In this document: positions 1 to 6,982 of the stretch, piece by piece
How positions within the stretch are numbered: the first letter of the stretch is position 1
Layout of the letters: each line of letters opens with the position of its first letter
Origin: JAADDV01 sp964582875
Lineage (GTDB): Bacteria; Aquificota; Aquificia; Aquificales; Hydrogenothermaceae
Length of the DNA: 16,809 nt
Assembly: GCA_964582875.1 (NCBI GenBank)
Contig: CAZOTZ010000037.1
Coordinates: 1 to 16,809, forward strand
Direction: 5' to 3'
The notes under the pieces: generated by a model
The model's input: only the letters and a program-made list of their open reading frames with translations
Database searches by the model: none
What the model was told of the DNA's origin: nothing
Made by a program: the position numbers and the translations under genes

Positions 1-16
1 ACCTCCTCTTTAAAAT

Positions 17-41
17 AGCCCCGGAAAGGGGCTTTTTTTTT
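17..41 (+). terminator. Rho-independent terminator, possibly bidirectional
   Basis: A six-base-pair stem (AGCCCC / GGGGCT) with a five-base GGAAA loop is followed directly by a run of eight or nine T on the plus strand. This is a textbook intrinsic terminator for a plus-strand gene that lies to the left of the window. The T run touches the stop codon of the minus-strand gap gene. On the minus strand the same hairpin is preceded by the A run and followed by ATTTTAAA, so it may also end gap transcription, but more weakly. Confidence 0.8.
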
Positions 42-1047
42 ATAAACCTTTCTTTGCCATAAACAGAACAAGGTCTTTTAGTCTGTTTGAGTATCCCCAT
101 TCATTGTCGTACCACGAAGAAACATGAACAAGGTTTCCACCAATAACTTTTGTTGATAGTGCATCAAATATTGAAGAATGAGGATTTCCTACAATATCCT
201 GGGATACTATTGGGTCTTCACAGTACTCAAGAATTCCTTTCATAGCTCCTTCTGCATACTCTTTCATTTTTTGATTTATCTCTTCTTCTGTTGTTTCTTT
301 TTCAACGATAACTGTAAGGTCTACAAGGGAACCATCAGCAACAGGAACCCTTCTTGCTGTTCCGTCAAGTTTTCCTTTTAGTTCAGGCATTACCTCACCT
401 ACAGCTTTAGCAGCTCCTGTTGTTGTTGGAATAATGTTCACAGCAGCAGCTCTTGCTCTTCTCAGGTCTTTATGTGGAAGGTCTAAAATTCTCTGGTCGT
501 TTGTATAGGCATGGACTGTCACCATATAACCTTTTACTATTCCAAACTCATTTTCAAGAACCTTTGCAACAGGTGCAAGACAGTTTGTTGTACATGAAGC
601 ATTGGAAATAATGTGGTGTTCTTCAGGGTTGTACTTATCTTCGTTAACACCTAAAACAACTGTTAAGTCAGGATTTTTTCCTGGAGCAGATATAATCACT
701 TTTTTTGCTCCTGCTTCAAGGTGTTTCCCTGCTCCTTCCCTGTCTCTAAACACCCCTGTAGATTCAATAACAATATCAACTCCTAAATCTTTCCATGGAA
801 GCTGGGCAGGGTCTTTTATTGCTGTCACTTCAATTTCTTTTCCATCAACAACAATTGAGTTCCCTTTTGCCTTAACATCACCTTTAAATCTCCCATGGAC
901 AGAATCGTACTTTAAAAGATGTGCAAGGGTGTTAGCATCAGTTAAATCGTTAATTCCTACTATTTCTATTTCCTCATTTCCTAAGCAAGCTCTGAAAAAG
1001 TTTCTTCCAATCCTACCAAAACCGTTAATCCCGACTTTTATAGCCAT
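40..1047 (-). CDS. gap: Type I glyceraldehyde-3-phosphate dehydrogenase
   Basis: Cytoplasmic enzyme that interconverts glyceraldehyde 3-phosphate and 1,3-bisphosphoglycerate with NAD and phosphate, in glycolysis or, in an autotroph, mainly gluconeogenesis. The 335 residues match the usual length of the family. The N-terminal Rossmann motif GINGFGRIGR is at 6-15. An Asp at position 34 (GINDL) at the end of the second strand suggests NAD rather than NADP preference. The active-site signature SNASCTTNC is at 148-156 with catalytic Cys152. The conserved C-terminal SWYDNEWGYSNR segment is intact. The start is well placed: GGAGG lies about eight bases upstream of ATG. It is transcribed divergently from the PLD-HerA gene and appears to be a single-gene unit, ending against the hairpin at the left edge. 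Identity is very secure; the cofactor preference is inferred from one residue. Confidence 0.98.
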   Translation of the reverse strand: MAIKVGINGFGRIGRNFFRACLGNEEIEIVGINDLTDANTLAHLLKYDSVHGRFKGDVKAKGNSIVVDGKEIEVTAIKDPAQLPWKDLGVDIVIESTGVFRDREGAGKHLEAGAKKVIISAPGKNPDLTVVLGVNEDKYNPEEHHIISNASCTTNCLAPVAKVLENEFGIVKGYMVTVHAYTNDQRILDLPHKDLRRARAAAVNIIPTTTGAAKAVGEVMPELKGKLDGTARRVPVADGSLVDLTVIVEKETTEEEINQKMKEYAEGAMKGILEYCEDPIVSQDIVGNPHSSIFDALSTKVIGGNLVHVSSWYDNEWGYSNRLKDLVLFMAKKGL

Positions 1048-1081
1048 TCATCTCCTCCATGAAAAATAATTCTCAACCTTT

Positions 1082-1091
1082 ATTATATAAT
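1082..1091. promoter_or_regulatory. Overlapping divergent -10 elements (gap and PLD-HerA)
   Basis: The short divergent spacer between gap and the PLD-HerA gene contains a self-complementary AT block. On the plus strand TATAAT lies at 1086-1091; on the minus strand TATAAT reads from 1087 to 1082. I found no convincing -35 box at normal spacing for either direction. The call therefore rests on the -10 matches and on the need for promoters between divergent genes. Confidence 0.35.
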
Positions 1092-1118
1092 AATGGGAAT
1101 TTAACAGGCGGTTGTAAA

Positions 1119-3071
1119 ATGAAAGTTTTAAAAAAAGAGGAAATCTTTCCTGCTATCTTAAATCTTTCTAAAAAAACACAAAAATACATTCTTATATCAT
1201 CACCGTGGATAAAACTTGATGTTTTAAAGCCATTGTTAGAAAAAGATGTAGATGTTCAGATTATCCTTAGAAATTCAGAGCTTGAAGACCTGTTTATAAC
1301 AGATAAAAAGATATTCAAGTATATAAAAGAAAAAAAAGGAAAACTGTTCCTGAATCCTGATATCCACGCTAAATTTTTTGTTTTTGACGGCAAATACGCT
1401 GTTTTAGGCTCTGCAAACCTTACAGATGCAGGTATGTTTGAAGATGGAAATATAGAAACAGCTGTTTTTATAGAGGATAAAAACCAGATTAAAAAACTTG
1501 AAAACACATTTAAACAGATAAAAGAAACCTCTTTAGACCTGTTTTCTAATATAAAAGGAATTTTGCTTAACAGTATAAACTCAAGAACATCAGAAGGTCT
1601 CCTTTTTGAAAAAATACCTGAACAAACTTATATAAAAATACCAATAACAAAAGATGCATTTTATTTAGGTAGGATTAGTTCTGTTAAGGATACAAACACT
1701 TCCCTTTTCTCAACTTTTTTTTCTTTTTTATCAAAGTCTGTATTTCAGGAAACTGAAAAACTAAAATCTATTTTTTATGAAAAAGAAGAGTATTGGAGAA
1801 AAGCTGCAATTTTTGCCTATTTAAATGAGAAAACAAAGAATATATCAACCTGTAGTATAGAAATACTTGCTGAATTTAATCCTGAAAAAATAAAAGAGAA
1901 AGAAAGTATACTGAAAACCCCTGTTATTCCCCCAGATTCAGGAGCAGTTTTTTACACATTTGAAGATGAAGAAGAGATTGTAGACCTTATGAAAATAAAC
2001 CACGCTGGGTATAAAATGGGGAAACCTGTTCCTTTTGGAAAACTGTTTAACACAAACCTGAATGCTTTTTTAGACCTTGAGAAAATCTACACTATGCATA
2101 TGGCTGTTTTAGGAACCACTGGCTCTGGAAAAACAACGTTTATAAGAAGAGTACTTGAGAATACACAAACAAGAGACATTAAGTTCTTTATTTTTGATTT
2201 GTATGGAGAGTATTACAGCTCTTTAAAAAACACATCTGTGGGAGTAAAAGAGTTTTCCTTTGAAAATACAGTTTTCCCTTTATCAGCTGACCAGATTAAA
2301 AACCTATTTAAAGATTACGGTGTTCCTATACAGGAAAAATCCCTTGAGGAAAAGAGGATTATCTCTCATTTGAGACTTTCTTTGAAACCAGACCTGTCTG
2401 TAATCTGTTTCAGGGAAAAAAATCTTGAAGATATCCTTATTGAAGTATCACAGCTTACAGATATAGACAGTCCACTCAGGAATGAGATTTTTCAGGTTAT
2501 AGATATGCTTAAAGAGGATTATGGAGAAAATGCCCTTGAGAACCAGAAAAAAATTGTTGAAACAGTTATAAACTCTTTAAACTCTAAGGAAAATATTGTT
2601 ATATATGATTTTAAAGACATAGAAGACCCAATAACAAGAATAAATATAGCTGGTCTTATTATGAAAGAGATTTTTAAGTCTGCAAAATCTAAGGAAGGGA
2701 AAAGAGTGGTTATTTTAGAAGAAGCTCAGAATTTTGTTCCAGAGAAAGGATTTGGAGAGGTAAAGTCAGGTTCCGAAAACCTTTCTTATGTTATGGCAAG
2801 AAAAATAGCAACAGAAGGAAGAAAATTTAACCTTGGTCTTGTTGCGATAACCCAGAGACCAGCAAATATAAGCAAGTATGTTTTATCCCAGTTAAACACA
2901 CAGGTTATATTTAAGCTTATAAACAAAAATGATTTAGATGCAGTATCATCATTTTTTGAGTTTTCAAAAGAAGATGTGTTTTATCTTTTGCCTTTCTTAA
3001 AACCAGGTAGTGCTTATATAACCGGTCTCGCTGTCCCATTTGGTATACTGACCCAGATAAGATTAGGCTAA
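1119..3071 (+). CDS. PLD-family nuclease domain fused to HerA-type ATPase
   Basis: A 650-aa protein from the preferred ATG. The N-terminal part (about 1-130) is a phospholipase-D-superfamily domain with one HKD motif: His83, Lys85, Asp90, then GSAN at 97-100. Members with one HKD usually dimerise. A middle region (about 170-320) resembles the HAS-barrel that precedes HerA ATPases. The ATPase (about 325-650) has Walker A GTTGSGKT at 332-339, Walker B VVILEEAQN at 530-538, and a TEGRKFNLG...ITQRP segment at 565-581 typical of HerA/DUF87 translocases. HerA proteins form hexameric DNA pumps that work with a nuclease; here the nuclease is in the same chain. DNA-end processing, repair or phage defence are all possible; the role is inferred. 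An in-frame ATG at 1059 exists, but the start at 1119 follows AGGCGG at good spacing, and the extra 20 residues would cover the gap leader and the promoter. Confidence 0.88.
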   Translation: MKVLKKEEIFPAILNLSKKTQKYILISSPWIKLDVLKPLLEKDVDVQIILRNSELEDLFITDKKIFKYIKEKKGKLFLNPDIHAKFFVFDGKYAVLGSANLTDAGMFEDGNIETAVFIEDKNQIKKLENTFKQIKETSLDLFSNIKGILLNSINSRTSEGLLFEKIPEQTYIKIPITKDAFYLGRISSVKDTNTSLFSTFFSFLSKSVFQETEKLKSIFYEKEEYWRKAAIFAYLNEKTKNISTCSIEILAEFNPEKIKEKESILKTPVIPPDSGAVFYTFEDEEEIVDLMKINHAGYKMGKPVPFGKLFNTNLNAFLDLEKIYTMHMAVLGTTGSGKTTFIRRVLENTQTRDIKFFIFDLYGEYYSSLKNTSVGVKEFSFENTVFPLSADQIKNLFKDYGVPIQEKSLEEKRIISHLRLSLKPDLSVICFREKNLEDILIEVSQLTDIDSPLRNEIFQVIDMLKEDYGENALENQKKIVETVINSLNSKENIVIYDFKDIEDPITRINIAGLIMKEIFKSAKSKEGKRVVILEEAQNFVPEKGFGEVKSGSENLSYVMARKIATEGRKFNLGLVAITQRPANISKYVLSQLNTQVIFKLINKNDLDAVSSFFEFSKEDVFYLLPFLKPGSAYITGLAVPFGILTQIRLG

Positions 3072-3850
3072 AGCTCTATCTCATCAGCTTTAAAAACAGG
3101 TCCTTCATAACATACCCTCTGGTAAGTGTTTGTTTTTGTGTTTTTTACAACACATCCTATACATATTCCGAAACCACATGCCATTTTACTTTCAAGGGAA
3201 AGGTAAGCTGGTACGTTTATCTCTTTTGCTATATCTGCGACAGCCTTCATCATTCCTTTTGGTCCACAAACAGCAAGAACAGTATTCTTATTTTCTGTTG
3301 CAAGCTTTTTAAGGTCTCTTGTAACAAGTCCTTTTTCACCAAAACTACCATCTTCTGTATAAACAATTACATCTCCTTCAAAACCATTTTCTTTAATCCA
3401 TTCAAGCATTGAAAGCTGTTCTTTCCTCCTGACCCCATAAATTGCTTTAAAGGGCTTACCTTTTTTTCTAAGGTCTTTCATTAAAAGGGATAAACCAGCA
3501 AATCCTATCCCTCCACCTACAAGGAGGTAGTAATCATAATCCTCAGGGAATAAACGTTTTCCTAAAGCTCCAAGAATTCTTATCTTTTCCCCTTTTTTCC
3601 TCTCTGTTATTGCCTTTGTACCTTTCCCATAAACATCGTAGTAAATCAAAAGTTCATCATCTACAACGTCAGCTACAGCGAAAGCTCTTCTCATTAATGG
3701 GTCATATGAAAAGTCTTCTGTTCCTTTAACCATAACAAACTGGGCAGGTTTTACATTTCTTGATATTTCAGGAGCTTTTACCCTTAAAAGCCATGTTAAA
3801 CCGGATATAAAACGGTTTTCAATAATTGTACAGACTTCATCTATATACAA
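3068..3850 (-). CDS. pyrK: PyrK-like dihydroorotate dehydrogenase electron-transfer subunit
   Basis: Iron-sulfur flavoprotein that passes electrons from the FMN subunit PyrD to NAD in class 1B dihydroorotate dehydrogenase (pyrimidine synthesis). The 260 residues match the family. An FAD-binding barrel comes first, then a nucleotide-binding domain with VGGGIGFAGL (111-120) and CGPKGM (195-200), then a C-terminal 2Fe-2S cluster with Cys225, 230, 233 and 247 (C-x4-C-x2-C-x13-C). The flavin motif reads RRAFA at 54-58, whereas the family usually has R-P-(F/Y/L)-S/T, so a normally conserved Ser/Thr is Ala. The start is TTG, preceded by AGGAG. No pyrD lies next to it. The stop codon overlaps that of the PLD-HerA gene. 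Other members of the ferredoxin-NADP-reductase-like family are possible, but the cysteine pattern favours PyrK. Confidence 0.85.
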   Translation of the reverse strand: MYIDEVCTIIENRFISGLTWLLRVKAPEISRNVKPAQFVMVKGTEDFSYDPLMRRAFAVADVVDDELLIYYDVYGKGTKAITERKKGEKIRILGALGKRLFPEDYDYYLLVGGGIGFAGLSLLMKDLRKKGKPFKAIYGVRRKEQLSMLEWIKENGFEGDVIVYTEDGSFGEKGLVTRDLKKLATENKNTVLAVCGPKGMMKAVADIAKEINVPAYLSLESKMACGFGICIGCVVKNTKTNTYQRVCYEGPVFKADEIEL

Positions 3851-3923
3851 CAGTCCCTACTCCTCATTTTTTATTCTGTAATATTTTATCTTTTTTATAT
3901 AAAACAAAAAACTCAGGTGAGAC

Positions 3924-4352
3924 ATGAAAGATGTTGTTTCAAGTCAGATAATACAGTTTGATAAAAAAAAGAAAATATGGGTTCCCCAACCTACAAGGTT
4001 CTGGATATTAGATAAACATCTCCACAAAAAGATATCAAAACTTGAAGAAAAAGGGCTGATAAAAAAGTTTGAGGAAGATGTATCAAAAGATGAAAAACTT
4101 TTTATGTTTTTTGTGAAGCTACATGAAAAAGAAATAGAAGTAAGAAAACGTATACTTGAAGGAAGGTTTAAACACCTTTCTAAAACAAAGGCTTTTAAGG
4201 TTCTGTTAGATAAAAACATAGGAATAGGAGGTATAAGGGACTTCAGGGATAAACCTTTTAAAGTAAAATGCCTTCATCTTTGGACTGCTTACCACTTAGG
4301 GGATAAGCAGTTTAAAAATCCAATAGGAGAAGAAGTTCTAAAAAACATTTAA
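3924..4352 (+). CDS. DUF501 family protein
   Basis: A 142-aa soluble protein of unknown function. I recognise the DUF501 pattern: an N-terminal T-R-F-W-I-L-D-K segment where family members have a P-T-x-Y-W-L-T stretch, then ISKLEEKGLIKKFEE, an amphipathic helix, and a C-terminal block with GIGGIRDF, VKCLH and NPIGEEVL. The VKCLH and NPxG motifs are the most diagnostic. In actinobacteria this gene sits near eno, a divIC/ftsB-like gene and ppx. Here it stands alone, divergent from pyrK and convergent with the GTPase gene, with stop codons overlapping. The ATG follows AGGTGAG at good spacing. The approximately 70-base spacer to pyrK has TATATA at 3896-3901 as a possible -10, without a clear -35. 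The family assignment is from memory of motifs. Confidence 0.75.
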   Translation: MKDVVSSQIIQFDKKKKIWVPQPTRFWILDKHLHKKISKLEEKGLIKKFEEDVSKDEKLFMFFVKLHEKEIEVRKRILEGRFKHLSKTKAFKVLLDKNIGIGGIRDFRDKPFKVKCLHLWTAYHLGDKQFKNPIGEEVLKNI

Positions 4353-4891
4353 ATGTATTTTGCTATCTCTTCAAGAAGTGCAAGTAAAACATTTTTTACA
4401 CTTTCTTTATCAAGGGCTACAAGGGGTAAAACTTTTATACTTTCATCAAGGTCTAAGGCTGTTCTTATATCCTCTGGGTCCCATGCCCCTTCAAGGTCTT
4501 GTTTATTACACCCAACAACAAACGGTGCTGGGTATCTTGATTCAAAAAAGTTTATTATTTTTCTTGCTTCGTGGAATGTTGAAGGGTCTGTACTGTCAAC
4601 AAGAACAACCAGACCTAACATTCCTTTACCAAGTATATCCCACATAAAATCAAATCTTGACTGACCTGGTGTTCCAAAAAGGTAGAGGGTGTGTTCATCA
4701 TCAATTGTTATTTTCCCAAAATCCATAGCAACTGTTGTATGGGATTTTACTTCCCTTTCCCCAGACTTTGTTGTTCTTGCTTCTGTTTTTACAGTTTCTA
4801 TCTCACTTACAGTGTTAATAAACTGTGTTTTTCCTGCTGCGTAGGGTCCTGCTACTACGATTTTTATCTGATTTTGTATTTTCTTCCCCAT
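4349..4891 (-). CDS. Small Ras-like GTPase (COG2229/MglA-CvnD type)
   Basis: A 180-aa single-domain GTPase and the last gene of the roadblock operon. Motifs: P-loop GPYAAGKT at 15-22, switch I Thr in HTTVAMDFG at 51-59, switch II GTPGQ at 73-77, and guanine-specificity NKQD at 129-132. The usual switch II Asp is Gly, which is typical of this bacterial subgroup and not a sign of decay. Related GTPases are partnered by roadblock/LC7 proteins: MglA with MglB in polarity and motility control, and CvnD with CvnB in Streptomyces conservons. The roadblock gene two places upstream is therefore the probable regulator. One base separates its ATG from the preceding stop, and AGGA lies about seven bases upstream, so translation is probably coupled. 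The cellular output, such as polarity or pilus control, cannot be read from the sequence. Confidence 0.9.
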   Translation of the reverse strand: MGKKIQNQIKIVVAGPYAAGKTQFINTVSEIETVKTEARTTKSGEREVKSHTTVAMDFGKITIDDEHTLYLFGTPGQSRFDFMWDILGKGMLGLVVLVDSTDPSTFHEARKIINFFESRYPAPFVVGCNKQDLEGAWDPEDIRTALDLDESIKVLPLVALDKESVKNVLLALLEEIAKYI

Positions 4892-4892
4892 T

Positions 4893-5588
4893 TTATATTC
4901 CTTTTATCCTCTCTACTATCTTTCTTAATAGATTTCTTGTAAGATTGAAGCCAACTTTTCTTTTTACTTTTTTCTTCCTTGTTATTATTCCTGTTGCCAA
5001 AAAGCCGTATAAAGCCCTCTGGAGAGTTAACTGCTTTACTTTTGCCTCTTCCATAATCTGTTTTACTGTTCTTTCTCCGTCAACGTAATTTAATATCTTT
5101 CTCTCTATATCAGTTAAATGGGCTTTTTGTGCTAACTGTCTCCAGTTATCACTTTTTTCAAACACAAGGTTTAAGTCTGATATTTTTCTGTCAACCTCTT
5201 CCTGGGAAAGCTGTCTACTAAGGTACATTATTATTTTTTCTATAGGTATTATAGGTTCAATATCAGATGAGTACTGGATAAAACCAGGGGTAAAGGAGAA
5301 TTTCCCCTTTTTGACTGCAAGTAAAAGTGGGAGTTTTGCAACAAGTACCCTGTACAGGTCATCTACACTTACGTGGTCTTTTTCAAGAACCTTTTTAAAA
5401 TCAACATCAAGGTATATATAAAAAACTTTCCCTACTTCTCTTATATAAAGGATGTCTCCACCTTTAAAATAAACGGCAAACTTTTTATTTTCGTTTTCTA
5501 CAACAAGTATGCCGTCTTTTTTGTCTTTTTTTAGTATCTGGAATATATCAATAAAGTTGAAGACTTCTAAATTCCCTGCTATAGCCAT
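4893..5588 (-). CDS. DUF4388 (PATAN domain) protein
   Basis: A 231-aa cytoplasmic protein. Residues 1 to about 100 fit the DUF4388/PATAN domain: a GNLEVFNFIDIFQIL start, a DGILVVENE strand, and a VYFKGGDILYI segment that corresponds to the family's 'fx.Geivya' signature. Residues about 150-210 (DIERKILNYVDGERTVKQI...GFLATGII) look like the winged-helix-like segment often attached to DUF4388. The tail is strongly basic. PATAN domains occur next to response regulators, roadblock proteins and small GTPases and are thought to be protein-interaction modules in signalling. The gene lies between the roadblock and GTPase genes, four bases after the former, and its AGGA ribosome site is inside the upstream stop region. 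It is probably an effector or scaffold of the GTPase switch, by inference from context. Confidence 0.82.
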   Translation of the reverse strand: MAIAGNLEVFNFIDIFQILKKDKKDGILVVENENKKFAVYFKGGDILYIREVGKVFYIYLDVDFKKVLEKDHVSVDDLYRVLVAKLPLLLAVKKGKFSFTPGFIQYSSDIEPIIPIEKIIMYLSRQLSQEEVDRKISDLNLVFEKSDNWRQLAQKAHLTDIERKILNYVDGERTVKQIMEEAKVKQLTLQRALYGFLATGIITRKKKVKRKVGFNLTRNLLRKIVERIKGI

Positions 5589-5592
5589 TTTT

Positions 5593-5952
5593 TTATCCTA
5601 AAAGTTCTTCTATTTGTTTTGCAGCCCTTTTTATTTCCATAAGTAAAAGTCCAAGTTTTGCGTCTGCAGGAGCTAAAACTCCTAAAACAGCCATGTCTTT
5701 AATTCCTGTAAAAATCATATACCCTTTTGTTCCTTTTACGTAAAGCTGTTCAAGCTCTCCTTTTTCAAGTTCTGTTGCCACCCTTTCACCAAGGGATAGT
5801 ATTGCGGCTCCCATTGCTGCTACCCTGTCTTCATCAACATTTGCAGGGAGAACCGATGCTATTGCTAAACCGTCAGGACTAACAAGGACAGCCCCTTCGG
5901 CTCCAGCATCCCTGATAACTATATTAAGAACTTCATTAAAGTTTCTCGCCAT
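5593..5952 (-). CDS. Roadblock/LC7 domain protein (MglB/CvnB-like)
   Basis: A 119-aa protein that is one complete roadblock/LC7 domain. Visible hallmarks are GAEGAVLVSPDGLAIAS (about 17-33), the AAMGAAILSLGERVATEL helix, the KGYMIFTGI strand, and AVLGVLAPADAKLGLLLMEI near the end. Such proteins dimerise and act as GTPase-activating or docking partners of small Ras-like GTPases. The cognate GTPase is encoded two genes downstream in the same operon. The start is firm: GGGAGG lies seven or eight bases before ATG. There is no signal peptide or membrane segment, so it is cytoplasmic. Family assignment is very confident; the partnership is inferred from gene order. Confidence 0.93.
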   Translation of the reverse strand: MARNFNEVLNIVIRDAGAEGAVLVSPDGLAIASVLPANVDEDRVAAMGAAILSLGERVATELEKGELEQLYVKGTKGYMIFTGIKDMAVLGVLAPADAKLGLLLMEIKRAAKQIEELLG

Positions 5953-5983
5953 AATTTCCTCCCACTCTAAATATATTCAACAA

Positions 5984-6835
5984 TTATAACAAATCATTGG
6001 TTTCATTTAAGAATTTTTCCTTTCTATCTTCAAGTCTTATTTCCTTTGCCAGTTCCTGTATAAGTAAAACTATATCTTCTGTCTTTAGCTGTTTAGGGTT
6101 AATATTAAGTTCGGATACTTTTCGGTTAAAAATTAATTTTGCTATAGGACCTATTTCTTTTACAAATTCTTTCTCAATATGTTCAAGAACTACAGGGTCA
6201 ACATAATTACTGCTTCTTTCTTCTTTTACCTTTTTCTCAAGTTCTTTTTCTTCCTGATGAAGTTTTTTATACTCTTCTATTGATTCCTGTATTAAATCTT
6301 CTAAAGAAGGAACTTCTTCAATAGTATCATCTTTTTCTACATATATTTCTGTTTTTTCTTCTTCTTCCTCTTCCTGTTCAACTTCCTTGGTTTCTATCTT
6401 TTCTTCCCTATCTTTCAGAAGCTCTTCTATAGAGATATTCTCTACGTCTAATAGAGAAAGCTCTTTAAGAAAATCTGGTTTTTCTTTTAGTTTATTTGAC
6501 ATTATCTCATGTTCAAGGAGAATAAGTGCAAATCTTGGTTTTTTCTCTATTATTGTTCCTATTGTGATACTATCATTTATATAAAAAATAAAAATTGCTA
6601 TCTCTTCTCCTTCTGCATAAGTGTACTTTTTCCCAAAGTCTTCCATTACTTCTTCTATTTCAAGGGATTTTTCTATAAGATGACTTAACTTTTCTTCTAT
6701 GTTTGCTCTTTTTTTTCCTTCATAATCGGATATAACTAAAAAAGGTTTAGTGTTTATAAAAATACCTGTAAAAGATGCTTCTGTATTTTCCTTCAGATTT
6801 TCCAGGTTTTTTAACAGCTCTTTAAAAGGGTTCAT
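5984..6835 (-). CDS. Acidic helical protein with roadblock-like N-terminus
   Basis: A 283-aa protein, first gene of the roadblock operon; I do not recognise the full-length family. Residues about 15-105 alternate strands and helices (GIFINTKPFLVISDYEG, then IAIFIFYINDSITIG and ALILLEHEI) in a way that resembles a divergent roadblock domain. A highly charged Glu/Lys-rich linker, including a long Glu run near 150, covers about 125-205 and is probably disordered or coiled coil. The C-terminal 70 residues (VLEHIEKEFVKEIGPIAKLIF...) look like a compact helical domain with an I-G-P-I-A motif, which I have seen at the C-termini of some bacterial kinases and cyclases. GAGGAAAAG just before the ATG supports this start. 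Its place ahead of the roadblock, PATAN and GTPase genes suggests a sensor or adaptor for the GTPase. Confidence 0.75.
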   Translation of the reverse strand: MNPFKELLKNLENLKENTEASFTGIFINTKPFLVISDYEGKKRANIEEKLSHLIEKSLEIEEVMEDFGKKYTYAEGEEIAIFIFYINDSITIGTIIEKKPRFALILLEHEIMSNKLKEKPDFLKELSLLDVENISIEELLKDREEKIETKEVEQEEEEEEKTEIYVEKDDTIEEVPSLEDLIQESIEEYKKLHQEEKELEKKVKEERSSNYVDPVVLEHIEKEFVKEIGPIAKLIFNRKVSELNINPKQLKTEDIVLLIQELAKEIRLEDRKEKFLNETNDLL

Positions 6836-6982
6836 CTTTTCCTCACTGGATAAATGTACAGGAGTAAAGATACAGTAAACGAATGCTTTTTTGAATAATT
6901 TATATCAGTTTTCATAGGGTACACTCTCCCTCTAAAATGAACCCTCTACTTGTTTTATTTTTATTTTCGGTTTATTAATCTT

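Noticed and set aside
602..1069. A long open frame on the plus strand opposite gap (155 codons)
   Set aside because: It is a mirror of the strongly conserved gap coding strand, with no ribosome site and no recognisable protein.
1059..1118. N-terminal extension of the PLD-HerA protein from the ATG at 1059
   Set aside because: That ATG overlaps the gap ribosome site and has none of its own; the ATG at 1119 follows AGGCGG and begins at the first conserved-looking residues.
6916..6945. AGGGT ... ACCCT inverted repeat in the spacer between the DUF4149 gene and the roadblock operon
   Set aside because: Only five pairs with a loop of about twenty bases and no T run in either direction; not distinguishable from chance.
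6938..6979. Plus-strand 13-codon frame starting ATGAACCCTCTA in the same spacer
   Set aside because: Too short, no ribosome site, and opposite to all neighbouring genes.
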